Assembly (NCBI GenBank): GCA_016801885.1
Contig: CM028884.1
Coordinates: 22,244,864 to 22,308,863 of the forward strand
Direction: 5' to 3'
DNA length: 64,000 bases
Source of the DNA: Toxotes chatareus
Taxonomy: Eukaryota; Chordata; Actinopteri; Toxotidae
This document shows positions 25,701 through 36,689 of the stretch, piece after piece. Made by a program: the position numbers and the translations under genes. Under the pieces are notes generated by a model that ran no database searches, had not been told where the DNA came from, and saw only the letters and a list, made by a program, of their open reading frames with translations. How positions within the stretch are numbered: the stretch's first letter is position 1; each line of letters starts with the position of its first letter.

Positions 25701-28700
25701 GCGGTGGACTGCCTGGCCGACAAGACCATCTTTAGAGCCATACCACTAGCACGACTACAAATTCCAAAAATCCCCTGGTTTCAATTTTCTCTCATGTGAC
25801 AATTTTGCTGTTTTTCCTCTAATTTATATCACTGAAAGTTGAATATTTCAGGGTTTTGGACAGTTGGCAAGCCAAAACTATGTGAAGAGATCACCACTGG
25901 CCCTGGGAACTTGCAGTGGGTATTATCACCATTTTATAAACTAAACAATTCCTAACAGTGAAAACAGTCATTAGCTGCAGCCCTAACAGAGTGATGTAAT
26001 TTTATTACTCAATGAGGTAGAAAGCCAAGACATGTAGACTATCTGACCCCAATTCGTTTCCTTTTCCTCATCTATTCTTCTGCATTAGCATTGTTAAGGT
26101 TACTTGCTTTACATTCAGGTCTTACAAAGGCAGAATGTTTTCATGTTCATTCACCACTGTTTTCTTTTCTTCACTTCTCTCACTGTGCAGCTGAGTAAGG
26201 TCTAATTCCGTCCTCTTCACTGGCTGTATGTGTATTACCAAGACATCTGTTCTCCATACTTAACGGTTTATTAGTACATTGGTTTGTAACACTAGGGCAT
26301 GACAAAAATGCTATTCTTAAACTGTATATCCTTCCTTACTGACCTGGTGAATACACGTATAATGCTACATACAGTAAAGTACATTTGGCTAACACTCATT
26401 CAAGGTGATACATGACCAGCACTGACCTCTCTCTTCCTATTAGCTTTCAGATTGTATCAAAGCATCGCACAAATAGCATCTCTGGGACAGATAAGTGCTG
26501 CCTCCTAGCTATGATCAAAGTTATTTGAGGAAAACGTACATCTAAATGGCCTTCAGTTTTAAAGTTTTGCTTGTCTGGAAGTCAGGCCTTTGCCTCTCCT
26601 CCCCCTTGTGACACCACATATGGGATACAAGCCAGTTTGGACTTGGCCTTAGGAGAGGGAGAAGCAGGCGTTTGGCAGCTCACAGCTGATCCTCACAGTA
26701 CTGCCGCCTTCTCTGGTTCTGTCTAATGACCGCTGTCTATTCTAGGAGTTAGCAGGCGGTGTTGCGATAGGCTAGGAGGGCATCGCAACGTGTCAATGAG
26801 TGAGGAAAAACCCAGGAATAACAATAAAAGCGGCAGCCTGCACCAATGGGAGGCCACAGTGCCACAATGCCCAAAGCAAAGAAGAACAGAGGGGAGTGGG
26901 AGTACAGCTGATGGGAAGAGGACTTGAAGGGCTTTCTCTGTTGCTGCTGGGAACATAGCAAAGTCATCTTAGTTCTTTGAAGCCCAAAAATCTCTTAAAT
27001 CAACACAACTTGACTGTGTTTGCTGCTGCTGCAGATGATTAGGATGGATCACTTGACTACACTCGGCAGAAGATGTTTCTCTTTAAGATTGTGGAAAATG
27101 ATTTCTGTAATTGTTAAAATAAAAACTTCAGATCTTCCCACAAGGTAACTTTGTTTTCGTTTTTTATTATTTGAACATAAAAGCGTGTTTTCCAGTCTGT
27201 GTGTCTCCTTAACGTGCTGTTCTCCACATACACACAAGAACAAAGCTGAATATGCTGAAATCTAAGGACGGTACACTGTACAAGTTCAGATTGAAAACAA
27301 GTACATTATTCCAGCCCTCCTCTCACAGAACGAACTGCATACCACAGCCGATGAGCTTTTATAATCAATGAGAATCTGTTTTCTTGAGAATCTGTTTCTT
27401 TCATTATTGCTTCAAGGTCTTTTGTTGCAAGAAAAGGAAGATGGTTTCCACCTGCCAACTTAACCTGACCAAGTGTAAAATGTATTGATGCATTTGCTAT
27501 GAAATTCTTCTTCTTTTGACAGACACATCAACACAACAGCAAAAAATCAACAGTAAAATCTTATAGAATTATCTCACAGGATCATCTACACAGCTTAATG
27601 CATAGATGACAAACATCTTATAAAAAGAAATTCATAAAGATTCTTCCTCTGAGGAGTGTCAAACTGTTGAGTAAAGTTTATGCTAATAATACAAATGGAT
27701 TTTGAAGTGTGAAAATTTTGGTCTGAAGGGCGCAATATAGAAGATAAAGCAGTCATCACAGTCCGTGTGATTCATCCTCTGGGGTCCATGATTCACTACA
27801 GCAGATTCCATGACTCTCAAAACATTTAATAATTTAATAATTAATCATTTAATATTATAAAAATGGCTTGTGAAAGGTGTTATCATATGGTTATATTAGG
27901 ACTCAGATTACCAAGAATCCTAAATTTAAAAAAAGCACCATAATTGATTTCATTTATTATCAGTTGCGCTTCAAAAGTACATCGTGACAGCTGGACAACT
28001 CTTTCCTGTTGGAGCTTTAATTAGCTCTAACGCGCAATAATTTGAAACAGAGAGCTTGCAGGCCCAGACAAACGCCATCTATCATAACACTTAATTATAG
28101 ATGCACATAACTTAAACCCAACATTTGATTTGTTATTGAGTTTGGCAGGGTTTTTGTGCAGTGCCACTTTTTATCCGTCTTCATGACAGTTTTGTTCTTT
28201 TCTGTCATTCATTTATGAGTAAAAATAGCTATATTTTGATTGACAGCAAATAATAACATGTCAACATTTGAATGTGTGGTTATACTTCTGTATTAGAGAG
28301 TTCCTAAAATGTACAAGTTTTGATATTTTATCTATATAACATTGTGTCATATTAGTTATTGTACACACAAGAAAATCGCTTGTATCCACTTGTAGAAATG
28401 AGTTTAGGGAGCAAGTGTTTGAAAAATTCAAGCACTATGGTTTCAGTATGCACTTAAGAAATACTAGCTGCTGTTACACTGTAACAAAAGGTCTAACGTC
28501 TGAAATAAAGTTACAAACCGAACCCAAACTCTCTGCAGTGCAGGTGCACCATCAAAGACCATTATTCACATGATTATTTTCCAAAGCTGAGATTTGGTGC
28601 ATTTGCTGTTTGTACTCCTCACCACCAATACTGAAAATATGGCTTTAACAAAAACCAGTTCAGACCTAACTGTGTCTTCCACCGTGTGTATCAAGATGTA

Positions 28701-28764
28701 CGGGTGGACCATCACAAATACTCAGCATTCATCTCATTTCAGGAAAAGCTGAGGATCATGTTGC

Positions 28765-31700
28765 CTAGTTGGAGGAGATGGCAGCTACAGGTGCTGCTAA
28801 GCCCCGGGTGTCTGTGTTAACATTTACTATCTCTTTCAGCAGGCTCTGCTTATGAATCGACCAGTCTTCTCCCCTGTGGTCTGCTCCAACTGCCTCAGAT
28901 ACGCTGCTGAAACCCTGATCTCTGTGAAAATATGTAACGATATTCAATTAGGAATATTTGTGATGAGAATAAGAGGATGACGTTTTTATATAGTTGAAAA
29001 ATAAAGCAAATGATGAACAGGAGGAAAGTTATGGCAACTAGTGCTGTAAGCCTTTGTGAAACACACTGTATGAAATGAGTTGAAGCAGCATTGTTGCAAA
29101 ATACTACAGTATATGCGTAGGCTGATGCTAAAACTAAAGAGCTGAAACTTTCTGACAGTAATTAAATTGGTGAATAAAATGTTATTTCCAATGGAACTGG
29201 CCAAGGCAACAAAAAATAAGTTCCAATTTGAGGTAACCAGACTTATCTTTTAACTGTTAAAAATGCAAGACATCAAAAATTCTTAAATTTCCACTTAAGG
29301 ATTGTGGTATTTTGTGGTAGTTTCCGTTCCTTGTCATACTCACTTAAGAAGCTGTTCCAATTCTCGCTTTATCTTTGTCACCACAGGTGGACCCTGATAG
29401 GCCAAAGCAGTGTAGAGCTGAACCAATGAAGCACCAGCACGGATCTTATCCATAGCATCCTGCCCGCTGGCCACACCGCCAATTCCCACAATTGGAACTT
29501 TACCTACAATAATATTAACGTACATTGAGTCTTTTTATATGTATTTTCCAAAAATATTTAGTTTACTGTGATGTTAAGAAAATATTCCATCATTTGAGAA
29601 GCTGGACTATCAAATTTATGCTTTATGCTTTATTCTGGGGTGATGAGAAATGGAGAGAAAACTGAATAAGTACCTTTGGTGAGGTTGTACATTTCTCTGA
29701 CAGTGCTAGTAGAGAGGTCTTTGAGAGGCTGGCCACTTAGCCCACCAACCTCAGACTTATGGGGGTCCTGAAGCATCTCTGGCCTGGACACTGTAGTGTT
29801 AGACACCATTAAACCATCCACTCCCAGCTGCAAACAGAACACACACACACATACACCCAGACGAGGACAGGATATATATGACATATGTAGCTGCATCTAC
29901 AGGAGCAGAACCAACTAAGAGTAAAGGCCATTTCACTTTCACAGAACTCTAATGTGAAGTGTACTGTGACAAAGAGAGAGTCAGAGTGCTGTTAAAATAT
30001 TTGCTTTCTTTTCCCTCCTTAATGTCTCTTCCATTAAGGTTAGTCTCTTCCTCGCTCCAATGAGCACAAAAACACTGCTCTGGGTTTTCTAAAATCAACC
30101 TACTGAAGTAGTGATGAGGTTAGCTGAACAGAGAGGAGGAAAGGAGCCAAGTCTTTTAAATGATTCTGCTGAGCAACACGTTTTAAACAGTGTTCTAATG
30201 AGGTTGAAAATTAGCCATTTATAAAGTTAGTACCTCTGTAAAAGACAGCAAGCAGATTTCCAAATATTTGGCTTACATGGACATGTAGAAATGCAACAGT
30301 GACCTTACACCAAGAAATCCTATAACTTTATACACCGATCAACCACAACATTAAAACCACTGACAGGTCAACTGAATAACATGGACTATCTCATTACATT
30401 GGCACTCGTCAAAGAGTGGGATATAATTAGACAGCACATGAACAGTCAGTTCTTGGAGCTGACATGTTGGATGCAGGAAATATGGGTAAGTGTAAAGATC
30501 TGAGTGACTCTGACCAAAGCCAAATTGTGATGGCTAGAAACTGGTCCAAGGAAGACCAATTTGGTGAACTGGTGATGATAAACATGGAGAGCAAAGGCTG
30601 GCCCACCTGGTCCAGTCCCATAGAAGAGCTACTGTTGCACAAATGGACTGCCTGTAATAGAAAACTGTCAGAAATGGACCATGAAACAAATTGAACTATT
30701 ATAAAATGTAATTAAGATCAGGCTGGAAAATCCAATCAAAAGGCACAATACGGAAATTAAATTCCTATAACAAGTAACTTCCAACCTCAGTGACAACATC
30801 AGCAATGTCTTGTTTGTCCTGCGCAGTGAGGTCAGGAGCAATCTTCACCAGGACCGGAGGTTTGTGTTCTCCCTGCAGGGCATCACGCTCCTTCAACACC
30901 TGAGCAGATTGTATGAAAACATCAGTATATCGGGTGAGGAGACAGGGAACTATTGGAAAGTAGACAGCAAGTCTGTGTACTCTGCTGTAAAGTAAGCCTT
31001 GGGAAAACAAAAACAAAAAAACTGAATAGTTACTTCATTTAGCGAGCACCTTAACATCCTGTTTAAGGCTATACCCAGTAATTTCAGAAACAGACACACA
31101 GTCCTACCGAATGTAGGAGCTGGTGGAGCTCAGCCTTCCCCTGCAGATTCCGGAGACCCGGCGTATTAGGACTGCTGACGTTAACCACCAGGTAGTCAGC
31201 CAGAGGGCCCAGCACTCTCACCCCCTCCAAGTAATCTGCCCCTGCATCCTGGGACAGCTTGTTCTTCCCCAGGTTGATGCCCAGGGGAAAGCCAGCTATA
31301 AACACACAAATACAAATACACACACACACACAGGAAAGTTCAGACGAATACAAGCACAAGCTGCATCATCAGACATATGACTCAGCTGGGGCAGAGGCTC
31401 ATGTGCTAAATGGGCTGTAAGCAGGTATGGATCAGACACAACAGAACGTGAGACAAGGGCAGGTCAAGATCATTAAAACAGAACAGAACAGAAATGTGTA
31501 TTTAACCACAAACCCAATTTAGTGCTTGGCTTCCTCATCACAAACTGACTGATGAGTAAATAATAGATGCACAGAGGACAAAAAGTGCCAGATTTATATC
31601 TGACGTCTCATAGTAATAAAAATGAAAGCAGTTACATTTTTTTGTAAAGGAACACAGGTTGAAAATACATTCAATACAAACACTCTACTTGTTTTTTTTT

Positions 31701-34700
31701 TTTCAGCTGGATCAGTGATTCATTTCACAGTCACTGTAGTCTCTACAGAAAACAGGGAGTGCCTGCTGACCTTTACTTTGCTCTTGCTGTGTTTCTTCCC
31801 TGGCCTTCAGCCTCTGCTGTGCTTCTGCCAAACCACAGCTGTTGAATCCGTATCTGACACACACACACACACACACGCACAGACACACACAGTACAACTT
31901 GTTAAAATACCAGCCTATTAATAAAACTAATCCCACACACTTCTTAAACAACATACTTAAAATGAATGAATACTAAAACCTTAAAACTTTCTATAGAATA
32001 TGGAATAATTGAAATCAGACTATTTTAGATCCACCGACAAAGCTTTTAATTAACTGGCAAATTGTCTGTTGCAACATCTCATAAAGATGAATTATCATAA
32101 ATTGCAAATCATAATGACAAAAAAAATCAGAAAAGAGCTGGTAAAGAAAAAACAGAGATAAACCAGTGAACTCTTATTCTCAGCGTTGTAAATGTGAATC
32201 CTATAGCAGCAAACCTGTAGGAGGCATAATCTTTTTAAACAGAGTGAGAGCTCATCACACAGATTATATCATTAGTCTCTTGCTCTCAATTTCAGTCTTC
32301 AATTTTTAACAAACTGTGACTAATGTGACTCCTTTCCTGTTAAATAAATTGAACAACCAACATAAAAGTGGGATGTTTATCTACAAGATATGGTCCATTT
32401 ATCATTATTTGTTTTTTTTAAACACATGAATTGCAACCATAAAGCTATACTGATTTTGAAATGCTCAGCTAGATGTGTGAAGTACTATACGAACTTGAAC
32501 CCAGTCACCTTTCGGTTTCTCATTACACCAACACCTCTTTGATGTTCTGCTGGTTCTACCTGCCCATCCATTCTCAGAATTCACAAAGAGAAAAAAAAAT
32601 CAGCTGAATTTTCACATCGTCGTCCCTTCCTACCTTCATTCAGATATCAAAACGGCTTCTTCTATGGAAACCTACATCTCAACTGCTTTCTTTGTTACAC
32701 AACATATAGCTAACGGTTTGTGTTCATCAGCTTGTTGGCAGTTGTTTGCTTTTATTATAATTGCTCTCAATGTTTTATCTGCTTCTATTTTGTTTGACTT
32801 TGTGTTTCTTTTATTAATTTAATGATTCCTATTGCAAAGTGTGATAATGCACCTTAAATAAACTTTGGCTTGACTCACTGGTGAATTCAGTATCTACACG
32901 ATCCACCAATCAGCGGTTTAGCACAAATGTTAGCTTCCATCACTGATGCATTGCTTAACACTGTATAAACTTTACTGCAATAAAATTGTAATTTTAAGAT
33001 AATGTGTGATTAGTGTATGTGCACCACTTTCATATGCAACATTATATGCAGTATATCCACTTTAATATGCAACAAAAAAGTTGCACTATACAGAGAGGTG
33101 TTTTGTCATTTATCCTACCCTCACTGATACAAATGGGGTGGATAAAATGATGGAAACACCTGTTAACACTTTACTGCACAACTGTTGTATCAGGCTGCAT
33201 TAGATTTAGCAAGGTGCCCCAAATAAAATGGCAACTCTGTGAAAAACTTCCTCTATTCTTTTCAGTTGGAGAATTGACAATAGTGCTGCTTTTTCAAAAC
33301 TTACCTGTTAATAATGGCATGATCTGAAGTGAGTCGAAACACACGTGGTTTGGGGTTCCCCTCCTGAGGTTTGGGAGTGATTGTCCCCACTTCAACAAAG
33401 CCAAAACCCACTTTGTATAAGCCGTCTACAGCCTCCCCGTGCTTGTCGAAGCCTGCTGCAATGCCAATGGGGTTTTTGAACTTTAATCCTAGGACGTTCA
33501 CTTCCTATAGAGACATAAAGGCAAACAGAACAAAGTCTTACAGAGTCTAGGATCACTCTGAGTGTACATGAGCGTAATGTAAATGGAATGTGCCACGCAT
33601 CCATTGAGCAGACAGTGAGGTGGCATGCTTACCAGTGAGGTGGGGTCCTGGTAGCGGTTCAGAGGAACCAGACCCAGACCTATCATTTTCACTGCCAAGA
33701 CATGCGCCGTCTCTGCCCCCACAAACCTCTGCAGCAGGGGCATCAGTTGGTTGGCATAGAAACGCTCATCTCCAACCACAGTGAGGTAGGAGGAAAAGAG
33801 AAGGCTACCTGAGCTGATGACCTTCACAGCATCTTTTAACTGCTTCTGTTGACAAGACCATGAAAAATATATATATAAAACAGTGTCATCAATAGACTCA
33901 CTTCAGACTTTCATTACTGTGAACAGACTGGTAACAGTTGAATAAAGGCAATCATGCTGTTTGAAACGACCCAACTTCCACAAGAACCTGAGTTTACAGT
34001 ATTTTGTTAAATAATCAGGTTAATATTCATAAAGAATGTGTGGCAGTGTACAGAAAAAAACAAAACAAACCACATGGCGATCACATCATGCATGTCTGAA
34101 TACCAGAGAGCCTAATGGGGTCAAAATCAAGTCAAAATGCCTCGTGTGTAAAAACTGTATTGAGAGGTGCACAAAACAACTCCAAAGACACAAAGAGATA
34201 CAGAATGACCACAGAGACACAAAACAACCAAGAAGTGACACAAAATGACAACACAGAGAAAAAAGTAGACCACAAAAACAGTCAAAACAACCTCAAAGTT
34301 ACAATAAATAAATGACCATACAAAGAGACGCTAGATGACCATAGAATCACAAAACAATCACATAAAGACAAAAAAAAAAAATACCCTGAAGGCACATATA
34401 ACCACCACACACAAAATACAAAATGAGATTACAGACACAGAACAGACACGCAAAACAATTATGAATGGCATCGCTTTATATGTGGGGACCTTGCTCTTAT
34501 GTGGGGCCTTTCCTTGTCTGTATCTCATAATCAATACACGATCACAGGTAATGCTTGGAGGAGTCCTCAGTAATAGCTGAAAGCTTAGCATGCAGAAACT
34601 CACAAAGACAGACGTTTAGATCTTTGTGAATTTTTCTTACGATGACCATCGGTATTTTCAAAGGGCAAGTGAAGGTGGTGGCAAAGACACCATCGCTCCC

Positions 34701-34901
34701 TGTATGTTTATCTATGGTTTCATGCAAAGACACAGCAAAGCTACGTTCCGGTGGTTCCTGGTTCAAATGTTACTTTTAGGCGGAGCTAGCGAACAGGAAC
34801 ACAACTGGCACACCAAGTTTCGTGGTGTCGTTTCAAACGATCTGATTCTGCAAGACAAAGAGTTTTAGACTGTCTGAAATTACCTTCAGATGTCCCGCCA
34901 T
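28765..34901 (-). CDS. dhodh: Dihydroorotate dehydrogenase (quinone), mitochondrial; 9 coding exons
   Basis: Coding exons on the - strand: 34,884-34,901; 33,633-33,845; 33,305-33,504; 31,771-31,853; 31,108-31,295; 30,786-30,899; 29,674-29,827; 29,344-29,503; 28,765-28,921. All phases close, giving 428 residues. It oxidises dihydroorotate to orotate with FMN and passes electrons to ubiquinone, the fourth step of pyrimidine synthesis, at the mitochondrial inner membrane. Visible are the basic N-terminus with one membrane segment (about 10-28), the quinone-site helices (GDERFYANQLMP), GIAAGFDKHGEAVDGL, the catalytic loop NVSSPNT (second Ser, about 213, equals human Ser215), LVKIAPDLT, SNTTVSRP and the FMN-phosphate loop GIGGVASGQDA. 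The exon at 30,786 uses a weak donor, GAG|GTTGGA. The C-terminus runs about 33 residues beyond the human end at ADHR. It is head-to-head with the polycystin gene. Confidence 0.96.
29837..29853. repeat. Short (CA)n tract upstream of dhodh exon 7 acceptor
   Basis: On the dhodh (-) strand this is a TG-rich tract that ends about 10 bases before the exon 7 acceptor TTTGCAG at 29,828. It is part of a recurring pattern in this window. Confidence 0.8.
30330..30690 (+). mobile_element. Degraded Tc1/mariner transposon fragment inside a dhodh intron
   Basis: The fragment starts with ACACCGATCAACCACAACAT and TAAAACCACTGACAGGT, the left-end region of a common fish Tc1-like element. It then opens a transposase-like frame: from the ATG at 30,482 it reads MGKCKDLSDSDQSQIVMAR, which is the N-terminal start typical of that transposase. 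The following helix-turn-helix segment is deleted in frame, and the rest (about 30,540-30,690) is a diverged remnant ending at a stop. The catalytic DDE domain and right end are missing, so it is dead. It lies antisense in the dhodh intron at 29,828-30,785. Confidence 0.8.
31312..31332. repeat. (CA)n tract upstream of dhodh exon 5 acceptor
   Basis: On the dhodh strand this reads as TGTGTG repeats about 17 bases before the exon 5 acceptor TTTATAG at 31,296. Confidence 0.85.
31854..31892. repeat. (CA)n tract forming the dhodh exon 4 acceptor region
   Basis: On the dhodh strand the intron ends in an almost pure (TG)n run directly followed by CAG at 31,854-31,856. The repeat therefore replaces the usual polypyrimidine tract. 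Confidence 0.9.
33115..33250 (+). repeat. Dispersed repeat fragment in dhodh intron 3
   Basis: It contains GGATAAAATGATGGAAACAC, CTGTTGTATCAGGCTGCATT, AGATTTAGCAAGGTGCCCC and AATAAAATGGCAACTCTGTG, the order of an interspersed repeat known from many fish genomes. The class is not assigned. Confidence 0.6.
34135..34480 (+). repeat. Degenerate A-rich tandem-like repeat in dhodh intron 1
   Basis: Units of roughly 18-22 bases resembling ACACAAAACAACCACAAAG or GACCACAGAGACACAAAAC recur with many changes over about 340 bases. This kind of ACAAA/GAGAC minisatellite-like repeat is common in fish introns. It creates spurious Lys/Asn/Gln-rich open frames. Confidence 0.75.
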
Positions 34902-35494
34902 GGACGCAGATCTGGCACTGCGTTATAAGGCACTGAATGAATTTCCTAACACGTTACACAAACACATGCGGTCACGGTGTCCTCCTCCTCATCCTCTCGC
35001 GATATTTCTATTATGACGCTAGATGGTGGTGAAGATACAGTGAGGGTATTTCCCAAGTGGTAAAATTAATGCAGTGGATATTTAATTTGATTGAATTTGA
35101 GAATAAGACATTTATTATTATTATTTTTAACATGAATAATTAAATTAAGATTTACTTTTCAGAAATCATCATTATAATACATTCACAATTGTAATATATT
35201 GGATGTTTTTCATGCATCACATCATGCATCACATAAGATGAAACTTGTCCTTGGTCAGTAGCAGATTAAAGGCTCATCTTGTGTGACCTGTGGTGACACC
35301 AAGTGACTCCTTGATTTTGCATCTTGTTTGAGTGTCTGCACTGATTTTCCTAATGTATTGAGAACATATGCAGGGTTTTTCTGGAGAAAGCTCTCCAATT
35401 TCCATGTGGCAGACAGAAGTGACCTTGCTTAGTTGCTGTTGCAGCCACAGTTCCTGCAGCACTATGTGCTTTAGCTCTGTGCATTATAATAACT
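34902..35494. promoter_or_regulatory. Shared upstream region of dhodh (-) and the polycystin gene (+)
   Basis: Only 593 bases separate the two start codons. TCTCGCGA at 34,995-35,002 matches eight of ten bases of the TCTCGCGAGA element that is frequent in housekeeping promoters, about 95 bases upstream of the dhodh start codon. The right part is AT-rich with no CpG cluster. I infer a dhodh core promoter near 34,930-35,030; the polycystin start region is undefined. Confidence 0.5.
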
Positions 35495-36650
35495 ATGGAA
35501 GTGTTTCTCCGAACCTTTGTCTTTTGTTGGATTTCAGCTGGATTTCTACATTTGCCTCAAAAGTCTAAGGCCTCTCCTGGCAATGATTTCTCTGGCCGGT
35601 GTGATCTTGTTTTCGGAAATGTCTGTTTTGAGTTTGTTGAAGAACCAAAAACCTGGTCCCAAGCCATGAGCAGCTGTGAAAGGCGAGGAGGAAAGCTCCT
35701 GAATGTGATCAACAGCCCGATCAAAATTTTCCTGAAGGACATCACCAGAGACAGAAACACCAGCAACTTTTCATGGTGGCTGGGGGAAGGTGTCCAAGGG
35801 GAACCCACCATAAGTGAGTAAAAATACATGCACAAATGCAGCATTTTATTTTATTTATTTATTTATTTTGTTGGTGTGGTTTTGTTTTTTACAGTTTAGT
35901 GTTTTTGGCTTGAGATCCTAAAAATCAAGCAGTGTCTACTTGAGAGCTTCTACCGCAGGCTTTACATACAGAGTGATGGAGAGCTGAGGGAAAAGAAGTT
36001 CTGTTTTCTTTTCAGGTTGTTCAGTATTTAAAAGAGAAAAGGGCACATATTAGAAAATCCCAGCTTTCTTAAGCACTGAATACATTTGGATTAACCTTTT
36101 TTTCCATCTAACTAAATGAGACAAGCTTCGTAAATGCATGTGTTTAAGAGCTTTAGCAGAATGACAGTACAAAATTTGACACAAGTTTTTCTTTCACAGC
36201 AGCAGTTAAACAATACAAAATTTGTACTAGAGAGATTTAGAAATATGAAATGAGATATAGATTTAAATTATCTTATTATTATATCTTATTATTATAAATA
36301 ATTACAAAGTGATTTATTTATTTATAAATTTCCCCAGCTTGAGGGACGAATAAAGGATTAAACTTAACTTATCAGAAAAAAATACCAAACACTCTTCCAG
36401 CATCTAAAATATGAGGATTTACTGCACTCGTCAGTATTATCAGATTTGGATTGTTGCAAAGTTTGAGGACATAATTCAAAGCCTGTGATGGGTATTTTTC
36501 ACCATTTTTTGACATTTTATAGACTAAATTGTGTGAAAGATAACTGGCAGATTAAGCAGTAGTTGCAGCCCGAATGTTTGTTTTGTTTTTTGTTTTTTTG
36601 TCTTTATTGGTTCTGGGGTAATGTCCTAATGGCCCATCTGTGTGTGTGTG

Positions 36651-36689
<39 letters not shown>

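Larger units (their letters stand above)
14990..28764. other. Gene-poor intergenic block between the GPCR and dhodh
   Basis: I found no supportable exon on either strand in about 13.8 kb. The block holds three MITE-like or composite repeats, a 68-bp palindrome, a short perfect hairpin at 24,077-24,109, AT-rich tracts and A-rich runs (22,597-22,625). Slightly GC-richer unique patches near 20,790-20,990, 22,240-22,440, 24,090-24,300 and 26,580-26,960 have no coding signature and could be conserved non-coding elements; this needs cross-species comparison. The 3' UTR of dhodh must lie at the right end of this block. Confidence 0.6.

Noticed and set aside
26723..26967. Frames on the - strand in a slightly GC-richer patch
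   Set aside because: Two frames of similar length overlap; no splice or domain support. The patch may be a non-coding element.
34036..34315. Lys/Gln/Asn-rich frames
   Set aside because: They come from the degenerate ACAAA/GAGAC repeat in dhodh intron 1.
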